Assembly: GCA_963753225.1 (NCBI GenBank)
Contig: CAVWBQ010000017.1
Span: forward strand, 106,762-170,761
Reading direction: 5' to 3'
Source: Palsa-504 sp963753225
Lineage (GTDB): Bacteria; Actinomycetota; Actinomycetes; Streptosporangiales; Streptosporangiaceae
Length of the DNA: 64,000 bases
Below the pieces are notes generated by a model. That model saw nothing but the letters and a program-made list of their open reading frames with translations, was not told the origin of the DNA and did no database searches. Position 1 is the first letter of the stretch; each line of letters opens with the position of its first letter. Both the position numbers and the translations under genes were made by a program. Shown here one piece after another: positions 24,756 to 32,393 of this stretch.

Positions 24756-25550
24756 TTAGGTGTCCCGGGCGGGCTCGCCATGGCTGGCGTTGGCCCGGCC
24801 GCGGCCCCAGTAGGCCTTAGGTGACATCTGGTCCGGGCCGAGCCCCCGCCCGGCCAGGACCTCCCGTAGCCGGGACACGACCGTCGCCTCGCCGAACAGG
24901 TAGGCGTGGCCGCGGCCGGGCGGCAGCTCGATCTCGGCTGCCTCGGCGGCCAGGGCCGACGGGTCGCCAGCGGGCGCGCCCAGGCGGTGCAGCCAGGAGA
25001 TGCGGGTACTCGCTACGGCAGCCAGGTCCTGCTCATCGCTCTGTTCGGGGATCTCGAGCACGAGCGTGGCCGGGCGGTCAGGCGGCAGCGCCTCGGTCAT
25101 CGCGAACATCGCGGGCAGCGCCGACTCATCGCCGATGAACAGGTGCCAGCCAGCCGCGGCTGACGTGGTGATCTTCCCGCGCGGCCCGATGCCCTCGATC
25201 CTGTCGCCGGGCCGGGCCGACCGCACCCAGCGCTCGCCGGGACCGTCGCCGTGCAGCACGATGTCCAGCGTGAGCAGCCGCGCGGCCGTGTCAAGCCGCC
25301 GGATCGTGTAGCGCCGCCGTACCGGGCGGTTACCCTCGGCCGCCACCAGCAGCATCACGTCCTGGCCGGGCAGGTAACCGAACCCGCCCAGGTGCGGGGC
25401 GGTCAGCCTGAGCCGCTGCATGTGCGGGGTGAGGCGGGCTGAGTCGACGACCTCGAAGTCCAGCCGGGTCGTGCTGGCCAGTGGCCCGGTCAGCTGCGCG
25501 AACGGATCGTCCAGTTCCGCGCGAGCCGATACCGGCAGTGCGTCAGCCAT
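24756..25550 (-). CDS. Siderophore-interacting protein (FAD/NADPH ferric-siderophore reductase)
   Basis: A 264-residue cytoplasmic flavoprotein. The N-terminal FAD-binding barrel contains PGQDVMLLV and RRYTIRRLD (the RxYTxR flavin-binding signature) followed by HGDGPGERWVRSARPGD. The C-terminal SIP domain has the nucleotide-binding GDESALPA, and then GEATVVSRLREVL and AYWGRGR near the end. Such proteins reduce Fe(III)-siderophores to release iron, as ViuB/YqjH do. It begins with ATG at 25550, stands alone on the minus strand and converges on the MazF-like gene. No IdeR box is obvious upstream by eye. Confidence 0.9.
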   Translation of the reverse strand: MADALPVSARAELDDPFAQLTGPLASTTRLDFEVVDSARLTPHMQRLRLTAPHLGGFGYLPGQDVMLLVAAEGNRPVRRRYTIRRLDTAARLLTLDIVLHGDGPGERWVRSARPGDRIEGIGPRGKITTSAAAGWHLFIGDESALPAMFAMTEALPPDRPATLVLEIPEQSDEQDLAAVASTRISWLHRLGAPAGDPSALAAEAAEIELPPGRGHAYLFGEATVVSRLREVLAGRGLGPDQMSPKAYWGRGRANASHGEPARDT

Positions 25551-25929
25551 TAGACGACCAGCCCTTTCCGCTTGATGCCCGGGGGTGCCGGGGAACGACA
25601 GCGGCGCCGCGCCGTCGGCTAGCCTTCACTGTGAACGCCGACCAGCCCCGTGCCACGATCAACGCTGCCTCGCTAAGCCTGCTTCCCGGCCCGGCTGGGG
25701 CGGCGGTGCTGACGGGCCGCGTGGCTGCGGCCTCATGCCAGGCTACGTGAACGTCCTGGCGGGTTCAGGCGCCTAACAGGGAGCTCCGTTCGTTCACTCT
25801 CTGGAACAGTAGTCGCGCAGTGTGACGATCGCTGACCATGGCCGTCGCGAGATCCGCCTAATCTGGTCGACCGGCGACTGTCTCTATCAACCCGAGAGTT
25901 GCTCCGGATCTGGGCGTCCTGGCTGCCAT
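25551..25929. other. Intergenic stretch upstream of the SIP gene
   Basis: No gene is supported. It contains a partial copy (CTTCACTGTGAACG at about 25627) of the GTTCACGGTGAAC palindrome found at 3312 and 4461, but without the flanking parts. Confidence 0.4.
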
Positions 25930-26077
25930 CTAGATCCGGTCGGCCAGGAATTCCTCCCACGTCCGCTTGCCGACGGCGCGATCGGGGGCCAGGTTCGCCC
26001 CGGCCCCCAGCGCCCGGGCGGCCTGACCTGGAATGTGCACCGGGACCAGCGGCCGCCGCTTGCCGACCGCGCTGAGG
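25930..26077 (-). pseudogene. C-terminal fragment of an NAD(P)-binding (NmrA-like) protein
   Basis: The minus-strand frame ending at 25930 reads YLSAVGKRRPLVPVHIPGQA, then ARALGAGANLAPDRAVGKRT and WEEFLADRI. This is the typical C-terminal end of actinobacterial NmrA-like/SDR oxidoreductases. The Rossmann domain is missing, so only about 48 residues remain. It lies directly downstream of the small ORF ending at 26081. Confidence 0.6.
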
Positions 26078-26080
26078 TAT

Positions 26081-26182
26081 TTAGCCCCGGGTGTAGCCGC
26101 CCCACAGGGTGACCGCTAGGGCGGCAGCCGCCACCCACGCGGCGGCTTTGCGCGCTTTGCTGGCCTCCCGTGACATCACCAT
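26081..26182 (-). CDS. Very small membrane peptide (33 residues)
   Basis: The ATG at 26182 is preceded by CAGGAGACGACC, nearly the same start cassette as at 27041 and 27584. The product MVMSREASKARKAAAWVAAA continues ALAVTLWGGYTRG: a basic start followed by one hydrophobic helix. It is in frame with the upstream ligase fragment, so it could also be read as that fragment's tail, but the ribosome binding site argues for an independent start. Function unknown. Confidence 0.45.
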   Translation of the reverse strand: MVMSREASKARKAAAWVAAAALAVTLWGGYTRG

Positions 26183-26716
26183 GGTCGTCTCCTGTCTGCT
26201 TGGACCTGGGGTTCTGGCCGCGTCATTGTCGCCGGCTGCCTGGGCTGTTCCCGCGTCCTGCCCGGCGAGCAGGTCGGCCAGGCCGGGGATGACGACGGTG
26301 ATTGCCTGGGTCCCGGCGCCGGCGGCGCCCCTGGCCGCCGCGTGCCAGGCCAGCAGCACCGCCCGGGCCCCGGAATCGCCCAGGCAGCAGGCGACCTCGC
26401 GGCCCTTGAGCAGCGGGTTCACCGGCGCCGCCACGGCGCCTGAGGCCAGCACGCCGTGGAAGGCGGTGAGGAGCGCTGGGACATTCGGCAGCATGATCCC
26501 GGCTCGTTCGCCGGGCGCGATGCCGTGCGACGCCAGCAGCGTGGCCATCTGCCCGCCGGCCGCGCGCAGGTGCGCGCAGGTCGGCACGAGATCATCAAGG
26601 CGGAGCGCGTGACGGTCCGGATGGTCGGCCTCCGCCTGGTCGAGCAGGGAAGAAAGGGCCGTCATGGCGTCCTCCGGTCCGCGTCGCTGCGGCATGGTGG
26701 CTGCCTCAGCGGTCAT
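26183..26716 (-). pseudogene. N-terminal fragment of an AMP-dependent acyl-CoA ligase
   Basis: About 160 residues resemble the first third of long-chain fatty acid-CoA ligases: HLRAAGGQMATLLASHGIAP, GIMLPNVPALLTAFHGVLAS and GAVAAPVNPLLKGREVACCL. The ATP-binding P-loop (SGTTGxPKG), the AMP motif and the whole C-terminal domain are absent, and the frame runs on into the small ORF at 26081-26182. It cannot be an active ligase. It appears to be a truncated gene joined to the small-gene cluster. Confidence 0.65.
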
Positions 26717-26843
26717 GATCTGGTTTTCCTAGCGAGTGCCGAGCCCTTGGTCCAGCCCGTGATCTTGGGGGCCTGGATTCATAGCGCGATCCGTGGCCCG
26801 GGGACGCTGCGGGCCACGAGCCGGCCAGCGCTGGCTGTGCTTG

Positions 26844-27041
26844 TCACATCTGGGGTGCCGCGCGCAGACCAGCGGCTGCGCGCAGGGCACGGCGCAGGCG
26901 CTGCCAGGGCTGCTCACGGGGCTGGGCTGTTCCGGATTCGGCGTGAAGCCGCCGGGCTAGGTGCTGGCACCGGGCCTGCGCCAGCATTTCGCGTTGCCGC
27001 TCACGGGCGAGTTCCCTGCTGATGTAGGGGTGCATGAACAT
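26844..27041 (-). CDS. Small conserved protein, MFMHPYISRELARERQREML type
   Basis: A 65-residue protein beginning MFMHPYISRELARERQREML and followed by an Arg/Gln/Ala-rich helix. Short proteins with this opening are frequent in actinomycetes and have no known function. The predicted amphipathic, strongly basic helix would suit nucleic-acid or membrane-surface binding, but that is inference. The start at 27041 has the ribosome binding site CAGGAGAAGACC. It is the second gene of the minus-strand small-gene cluster that diverges from the AraC regulator. Confidence 0.6.
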   Translation of the reverse strand: MFMHPYISRELARERQREMLAQARCQHLARRLHAESGTAQPREQPWQRLRRALRAAAGLRAAPQM

Positions 27042-27230
27042 GGTCTTCTCCTGGGTACTTAGACGTGGGGCTTGCTGGGTGGACGATCCGTCGTGCGGTT
27101 CCGGCCTGGTACCGGTAACGCGCGCGGGGTGTGGGCGGGGCTCGCCGGCGCCTGGCCGGCTAGGCCCGCGCCGGGCATGTAGCTGGGACCTGGGTTCACG
27201 GCTGGTGTGGTGCACCAGTCGGCGGGGCGG

Positions 27231-27584
27231 TCAGGTGGCTGGCGACGGGACGGCTCGTAGGCCGGGCCGTGACCGGGCCAGCACGATGGTTACGGCGGCC
27301 GCGGCCAGCACGGCGCTGACGGTGATCAGGATGATCTGCCAGCCCGGCACGCCGGTGGCGGCCGCGTGGGAGGTGGTCGCCGGGACCGGCCCGAAGCGGC
27401 CGAGCTGATATCCGCTCCCGGGTTGCGGGACTTGGCTTGCGAAGGCGGCCGGGATGGTAGCCGCGCAGGCCAGCAGGCTGATGGTGACCGCGGCCAGGGC
27501 TGCGGCGATCCGGCTCAAGCGGGTGCCCGCCTTGAGCGCTGCCGTGCGCGGATGAGCCCTCTGGCGGATGAGGTGTGCGAACAT
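27231..27584 (-). CDS. Small secreted or membrane protein
   Basis: A 117-residue protein. Its N-terminus is basic, followed by a hydrophobic stretch (IAAALAAVTISLLACAATIP) ending in AAFASQ, which could be a signal peptide cleavage site. A second hydrophobic segment (WQIILITVSAVLAAAAVTIV) lies near the C-terminus, followed by a basic tail, so a single-pass membrane protein with its C-terminus inside is likely. The start ATG has AGGAGAAGACG. It is the first gene of the cluster and is transcribed away from the AraC gene. Confidence 0.65.
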   Translation of the reverse strand: MFAHLIRQRAHPRTAALKAGTRLSRIAAALAAVTISLLACAATIPAAFASQVPQPGSGYQLGRFGPVPATTSHAAATGVPGWQIILITVSAVLAAAAVTIVLARSRPGLRAVPSPAT

Positions 27585-27692
27585 CGTCTTCTCCTATCGG
27601 CGTGGACCTGTGGTCGTTGACCGTTCCTGATGCCTGTAGCCCGGGGCCGGTCGTTGTTGTCTCCAGGATCGACCGCGCGGGCTGCGGGGCCC

Positions 27693-27728
27693 TTGAACGA
27701 ACCTGCTCAGCCGTTGAACGAACCTGCT
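27693..27728. promoter_or_regulatory. Direct-repeat operator in the AraC divergent region
   Basis: Two exact copies of TTGAACGAACCTGCT lie at 27693-27707 and 27714-27728, exactly 21 bp apart, so both sit on the same face of the helix. This is the usual layout of AraC-family binding half-sites. They lie between the small membrane gene and the AraC gene, and either or both could be controlled. Confidence 0.65.
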
Positions 27729-27782
27729 GGATCCAGTCCTGCGATAGGATTCGGGTGATGGCCGCGAAGGGTTTGGGTGGGC

Positions 27783-28604
27783 ATGGCCACGAAAGGGTCT
27801 GGGGCTGAGCATCGCCGACCGGGCAGACGCCGGGGGTTGCCGGGAACGATGCGCGGCTTCCTCTGGCCAACCGAGTTCCTCGTCTTCTCGGACTTCCTGG
27901 TCGCCGACCCTCACGCGCACGGAACGCTGCAGCTGTCCGTCGGTATCGACGGGAGTCCGAGCGTCCGGCTGGACGGCGCCTGGCACAGGGCCCGCGGCGT
28001 GCTTATCGATACCGATGTCGCGCACGCGTTCGACTGCGACGGGCAGCTGACCGCGATCGGCTGGATTGAAGGCGAGAGCCGGCTCGCCGAGCAGCTTCGT
28101 GACCGCGTCCTGGACGGCCGGTCATATGCCCTGCTCGATGAGCCGCTGTGCGACCACCTCGCAGACCGGCTAGGTCCGGCGTTCGGCAAGACGACCGGCT
28201 GCCCGGAGGCGTACAAGCGATGGCGCGATGCGCTCGGCCAGCTGGCGATCGACGTGACGCCCGAGCCCGACTACGACGACCGCATCGCGGCCGTCCTGAA
28301 CCATCTGCGGGCCACGCCGTCACCGCCGCCGTCGATCGAGGACCTCACGCGCATCGCGCACCTGTCAGAGAGCCGGCTGCAGCACCTGTTCCGCGACCAG
28401 GTCGGCGTCCCGATCCGCCGGTACCTGCTATGGCACCGGTACCTGACCGCGATGAGCCTGCTCGCCGACGGCACATCCGTGACACACGCCGCGCACGCAG
28501 CCGGCTTCGCCGACAGCGCGCACCTAACCCGGACCGCTATCCAGATGAACGGCTTCACGCCCACGAAAATGCCGTTCCGTATGTGGCTGACGAACTGCCG
28601 CTGA
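27783..28604 (+). CDS. AraC-family transcriptional regulator
   Basis: A 273-residue regulator. The N-terminal half has the features of a small cupin-like sensor (DPHAHGTLQLSVGIDGSPSV). The C-terminal AraC DNA-binding domain has two helix-turn-helix motifs: IEDLTRIAHLSESRLQHLF with DQVGVPIRRYLLWHRY, and THAAHAAGFADSAHLTRTAI. I prefer the ATG at 27783 over the GTG at 27777. Two direct repeats upstream are its likely operator. The final FTPTKMPF replaces the more usual GxSPxxFR, as in many divergent members. The inducer is unknown. Confidence 0.88.
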   Translation: MATKGSGAEHRRPGRRRGLPGTMRGFLWPTEFLVFSDFLVADPHAHGTLQLSVGIDGSPSVRLDGAWHRARGVLIDTDVAHAFDCDGQLTAIGWIEGESRLAEQLRDRVLDGRSYALLDEPLCDHLADRLGPAFGKTTGCPEAYKRWRDALGQLAIDVTPEPDYDDRIAAVLNHLRATPSPPPSIEDLTRIAHLSESRLQHLFRDQVGVPIRRYLLWHRYLTAMSLLADGTSVTHAAHAAGFADSAHLTRTAIQMNGFTPTKMPFRMWLTNCR

Positions 28605-29159
28605 CTACGGCCTCCGCGATCCCGGCAATGGCGCCTGGCGAGGAAGCCCGTGATACGCCATTCGTGCTGTCTGCCGGGAACGGGAAGGCTAGGACCTAGT
28701 CATGTCCCCGCGACGCGCGCGAAAAGATTTTGCCAAGATTTTACTTGAGGCAGTCGGCGTTAACGCAAAACAATACTTGACGACCTCTTCCGGACAAATC
28801 GATAGGCGTCTGAGCTGCGTAAATACGAATAGTTAGCAGCCGTAATACGGGTGTGACGAAATAGCCCGACAGGGCATGGACGAAGGGGTCGTCATACTGG
28901 TGGGGTCTGAAAACGGGAACGCCGCCCAGCTGCTAGACCGGAGCGGCGTCTCGCGTGACCGCGTGACCGCGGGACCGCGGGACCGCGGGCGCCGCGGGAC
29001 CGCGGGCGCCGCGGCGGTCCGGTGATGCGAGTATCACCTCTGACCGGCGTCGCCGTGATTGGCGAGTGGCTCCACGGGCGCCCTGGATCGTTCCAGACGG
29101 TCAGCGAGATCGCCATCGACGGCGGGCTCTGGCCGTCGGCCGTTACGAGCGCTGCTTCC
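28605..29159. other. Intergenic stretch with simple GC-rich repeats
   Basis: The first half is AT-richer (about 28720-28870) and shows no gene. Around 28955-29010 there are irregular tandem copies of GACCGCGG and GCGCCGCGG. No frame has recognisable similarity. Confidence 0.4.
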
Positions 29160-29537
29160 CACGCGAGGTGCTCACCAAGGCCAGCGACTCGCCGACATCC
29201 GCGTCAACCTGACCGCCCGCATCTCCGAAGCCCACCGGGAAGGCTGGCTCGGCGAAGCCGAGGGACTCAAAGTCAGCCTCGCAGCAGCCGAAGCCAAGCT
29301 CGCCCAGGTTGACGGCCTCATCGCCCGCCGCCGCGACGCGGTCAGCCTGGGCATGCCCTCTTTCCCCGACATCGCCGGCCGCACCTCCGCCCCCGCCGAG
29401 GAGTCACGATGACCTCGCCCGCCACGCTCGCCGCCGGGCTTCGGGCCCATGCTCGCCCGGCGCCCCGGTCACCCGACTCCCGGCCGCGTGTCCGAGGCCC
29501 GTCCCTATATCGGGTCCTGGGAACGCACCTAAGTTAG
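29160..29537 (+). pseudogene. Remnant of an integrase-type mobile gene pair
   Basis: The frame to 29412 contains QRLADIRVNLTARISEAHRE then GWLGEAEGLKVSLAAAEAKL, a helical tail that I recall from the C-terminus of actinobacterial integrase/transposase-like proteins. It overlaps (ATGA at 29409-29412) a second short frame, MTSPATLAAGLRAHAR, which matches the start of a small protein often found next to such genes but stops after 42 residues. The catalytic part is absent. Family assignment is from memory and uncertain. Confidence 0.4.
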
Positions 29538-29598
29538 CGCAGCGGCCTTCCGATGCCATTCCACCCGCCGCTTCTGCCACCTGGTAAATGTTCTGGCC

Positions 29599-30051
29599 TC
29601 AAGGCGGCCAATGGGGGAACCGGCAGGCCCTCCATTCGCGGGCTTCGTCATCCCACCAGAAGAGGTCATCGCCCCTGGCGATGGCTTCTCGGGCCCAAGT
29701 CCGGAGCGTGAGCGTGGGCACCAAGGCGTCGAGAGCTCTGCCAATGGCCTCAGTCCTGCTCGGTGGGAGATCGATGAAAATGATCCTCCAAGTGCGTTCC
29801 AACCGGGCGGACAACTTCAACACCAACGCGAGCTCACCATACGGGTGAGTTACCGACCCAGAGGACTGCCACAGATCGATGAGCGGATCCTCCGGACCGA
29901 GGACCTCGGAGATGAAGCTCCGGAGAGCGCTGCTGTCCCGTTCGCTGAGGCCGAGCGAGCGGAGAGCCGTGTCCCCTACGCAACGGACTGCCTTCTTGTC
30001 GATGAAGATGTTCTTGATGAACATGCCATGCGGGTCCATCGCCTTTTCCAT
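29599..30051 (-). CDS. Hypothetical protein next to a STAS gene
   Basis: A 150-residue soluble protein with ordinary codon bias that I do not recognise. It has hydrophobic beta-type stretches (RTWRIIFIDLPPSR, LALVLKLSARLE) and an acidic/aromatic C-terminus (DDLFWWDDEAREWR). It lies 11 bp downstream of the STAS-domain gene on the same strand, so it may take part in the same anti-sigma-type signalling. No membrane segment is seen. Confidence 0.55.
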   Translation of the reverse strand: MEKAMDPHGMFIKNIFIDKKAVRCVGDTALRSLGLSERDSSALRSFISEVLGPEDPLIDLWQSSGSVTHPYGELALVLKLSARLERTWRIIFIDLPPSRTEAIGRALDALVPTLTLRTWAREAIARGDDLFWWDDEAREWRACRFPHWPP

Positions 30052-30062
30052 GACGCTGGCCT

Positions 30063-30418
30063 TTACGATCGGGGCTGCTCGCGAATCGCGGCGACAGCGG
30101 CTTCAGCAGAGGGATTAATGCCGAACGCTTTGGTGAGTCCGACTATCCGGAATAGATTGAGTATCTGTATGTGCGTGCAGACGAGCCGCAGCGGTACGCT
30201 GTTCTTACGGGCCCTCTTAAACCCGCCGACTATCAGGCCAATGCCCGTCGAGTCCAGCGAGCCCACGCCGTCGATGTCAGGACGGCGCCGGCGCACCCGG
30301 GGACGAGGACCTCTCTGAGGGCATTTACAAAAATCGGCGCTGTGAAGATATCGAGCCGCCCCTCCATCTCAAGAACCTCGATGCCCTCCACAAGGCGCCG
30401 ATCAACGGTGAACTCCAC
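30063..30418 (-). pseudogene. STAS-domain anti-sigma antagonist, frameshifted
   Basis: The first frame from 30418 begins MEFTVDRRLVEGIEVLEMEG and continues RLDIFTAPIFVNALREVLV. The second frame, ending at 30063, contains DIDGVGSLDSTGIGLIVGG, with the phosphorylatable Ser of the DSTG motif, and on through FRIVGLTKAFGI. The two halves of one SpoIIAA-like domain are in different frames that overlap around 30233-30296. A few bases are missing or extra between VLVPG and DIDGVG. Either it is a recent pseudogene or there is a sequencing error. Confidence 0.72.
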
Positions 30419-30431
30419 GGGATCTCCTGTC

Positions 30432-31385
30432 CTAGCGGAGGAACCTCACGCGGACGGCGTGCGGCTCGAACCTTGTCCGCTCGACTTCGTAGGCGACCAG
30501 GTCCCCTTCGCGGGGAAGGCGGCCCGTGCTTCCGGGAACAAGCGACGTCCGGTGGAAGTACAGGTCGGCGCCACCGCAATCGGGAATGACGAACCCCGAG
30601 TCAATCGATGCGTCGAACCACCGGACTCGGCCCCGGGTTGAGCTTGCCGCGAGGCGCTCGGCAGGGCATCCGCGCTTGTGCCTGCCGCCGCAGCCCCAGT
30701 CGAGATCCGAGTGCCCACCCGGATAGACCTCGAACGGCTTCCCGCCATTGTCGATTACCGTTATTCCCGTGCGGCCAGCGCAGGTCCAGTCGATCTCAAG
30801 ATGGAAGGCAACCTCCGCCTCGGTGGCGGAGACCGTCACTCGGAACTGCTCGGGGTCGTCACGGGCGATCTTGAGGTCAGCGTCAAAATCAAAGTCATCG
30901 TCCTTGGTCTGCAGCAACGCGGGGTCCGAGTCGAGATCCAGGGTGAACATCCGCGGCGGCACGACGCCGGCCACGTAACTACCTGTCAGCCCAAAGCAGG
31001 CCGGTCTCGGAGGTTGGCGGGAGTGCACGACCGGGCGCATTCCGTGGACAATCGCTGCTCGTTCCAGCCTCGCTTCCAGATTGATGATCAGCATGACGCC
31101 GCTCCGCCAAACTGGCCGAGGCGGGTCGGCATCGACCACGAGTTCGCTGAAGTGCGGTTTGGTGAGAGGATGGCGGTCAATGGTGGCGATCACCGGGTCG
31201 TCTTCACCGACGGTGCGGGTGGGCCCTTTCGCTCCGTCGGCATCTTGCAGTCGCGACCACTCGCGGGACGTCAACGGTATTTCTCCCGCTGCCTCCGCGA
31301 GGACATCGCCGACGGCCGTGAGCTGATCGAGACTGCGAGGCAGGGAGGCACCAGTCGACCAGGAACTGACCGTGGCCCGAGGCAC
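30432..31385 (-). CDS. HTH and cold-shock-domain protein, N-terminus truncated
   Basis: The frame from GTG at 31385 (317 residues) starts inside an XRE-type helix-turn-helix; upstream codons in the same frame still read TREWLAEASGVPRATVSSW without a start, so the gene has lost its 5' end. The middle 200 residues are unrecognised. The C-terminal 70 residues read RGRVRWFDASIDSGFVIPDC then GGADLYFHRTSLVPG, a cold-shock-like domain with the aromatic WF and the DLYFH signature. HTH plus CSD in one protein is unusual and suggests a nucleic-acid-binding regulator. Just upstream is a transposase remnant that probably caused the truncation. Confidence 0.6.
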   Translation of the reverse strand: MPRATVSSWSTGASLPRSLDQLTAVGDVLAEAAGEIPLTSREWSRLQDADGAKGPTRTVGEDDPVIATIDRHPLTKPHFSELVVDADPPRPVWRSGVMLIINLEARLERAAIVHGMRPVVHSRQPPRPACFGLTGSYVAGVVPPRMFTLDLDSDPALLQTKDDDFDFDADLKIARDDPEQFRVTVSATEAEVAFHLEIDWTCAGRTGITVIDNGGKPFEVYPGGHSDLDWGCGGRHKRGCPAERLAASSTRGRVRWFDASIDSGFVIPDCGGADLYFHRTSLVPGSTGRLPREGDLVAYEVERTRFEPHAVRVRFLR

Positions 31386-31462
31386 GCCCGAGGCCTCCGC
31401 CAGCCACTCCCTTGTCCGTCCTGGCCAGCCAGGCCGCCAGCGGCCACCCCGGTGACGGGCAG

Positions 31463-31603
31463 ATGATCCCGCTGACCCGCCACGAGATCCGCCGCCTGCT
31501 CACCGGCCTGTCCTGGCAGCCGGCCGCACCCGCCGCACAGCTGCACTGGTCCCGATGGCGACGCCGGCACCAGGCCACCGCCCGGAACTGCCACTACCGC
31601 TGA
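31463..31603 (+). pseudogene. Transposase C-terminal remnant
   Basis: The frame reads MIPLTRHEIRRLLTGL and ends HWSRWRRRHQATARNCHYR, the typical C-terminal end of a group of actinobacterial DDE transposases (WSxWRRRHQxxARxxHY). Only about 45 residues remain. It points away from the truncated HTH/CSD gene and abuts its missing start. Confidence 0.6.
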
Positions 31604-31680
31604 CGAGCCCAAACACCCGCATGATCTCAAAGTGTCGCTGGAGTACTAAGAAGCACCGCCGGAGCAGGCGCGGACACGAC

Positions 31681-31715
31681 AAGGCCCCCACTGCGAAGCC
31701 GCGAGTGGGGGCCTT
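31681..31715 (-). terminator. Hairpin downstream of tRNA-Val(GAC)
   Basis: A perfect 12-bp stem, AAGGCCCCCACT paired with AGTGGGGGCCTT, with an 11-base loop. It begins 5 bp after the tRNA's 3' end (minus-strand sense), so it is very probably its terminator, even though no long T run follows. Confidence 0.75.
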
Positions 31716-31720
31716 CCTGG

Positions 31721-31792
31721 TGGGCCGTACTGGATTTGAACCAGTGACCTTCTCCGTGTCAGGGAGACGCGCTCCCGCTGCGCCAACGGCCC
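31721..31792 (-). tRNA. tRNA-Val(GAC)
   Basis: The minus strand folds into a full cloverleaf: acceptor GGGCCGT/ACGGCCC, anticodon stem TCTCC/GGAGA with loop CTGACAC (anticodon GAC), and T arm ACTGG-TTCAAAT-CCAGT. A genomic CCA follows at 31720-31718. It is separated by 17 kb from tRNA-Cys and tRNA-Gly on the same strand. Confidence 0.93.
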
Positions 31793-31821
31793 AGGATGAC
31801 GAGAGCCTACCAGACGCCGGG

Positions 31822-32194
31822 TCAGGCGGCGGCCACCACTGCGAGCTGCGCTGGAGGGCTGTCCAGATACGCCCGGGCCAGCTCGTACTTGCGCTCGATC
31901 AGGCCGAGCGCGGTGTTGCACGACAGGCGCAGCAGTCCGCGAACGCACTTTCCCGCACGAGGACTTCTCGTCCGGGCAGCAGACATGGTTGTGGTCGATG
32001 AAGATGTGTCGGCCTTCCTCGAATCGGGTGTGGCGCATCGCGCAGGCCTTCTGCTGGATCTCCAGGAACCGGTCGAACTGCTCCCGGGTCGGGCCGTACC
32101 GGACGAGCTTGTGCGCCCGGTTCCACCGGCGGCTCTCGGCGGAGACCGATTCCGTGCCACTCCACCTTCCCAGGTGCGCGCCAGTTACTAACAC
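31822..32194 (-). pseudogene. Recombination endonuclease VII-like HNH nuclease, frameshifted
   Basis: The first frame reads RWNRAHKLVRYGPTREQFDR, then FEEGRHIFIDHNHVCCPDEK, with the His-Asn-His core and a Cys pair. After SSCGK the frame changes, and KCVRGLLRLSCNTALGLIER continues in the other frame to a stop at 31822. A single extra A in GGGAAAGTGC near 31950 explains the break. Endonuclease VII-type proteins are phage or mobile-element nucleases; actinomycete genomes carry many such copies. Confidence 0.7.
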
Positions 32195-32362
32195 GCGGGT
32201 TTGATCTCGGGTGCGAGCGGGCGGGGCGGCGGTACGGGGGCGGCGGTTCTGGGTCGAAGTGCCGGTGGTCCGGTTCTAGCCGGACCGGCGGCACATCGAC
32301 CCAGCGGTCAGCACATCAGCGCGCCAGAAATCCCGAGGCGACGGGTTATTTTAAGACGCGCG
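32174..32362. repeat. Dispersed hairpin repeat, copy 1
   Basis: It begins GTGCGCGCCAGTTACTAACA and ends TTATTTTAAGACGCGCG. The centre forms a long stem-loop: GGGTCGAAGTGCCGG pairs with the segment around CGGCACATCGACCC. A second copy lies 12.5 kb away at 44841-45120 and differs mainly by a longer GC-rich tandem tract. Confidence 0.8.
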
Positions 32363-32393
32363 CCAGCCACCCCGGCTCCGCAACCCTGCCTGC

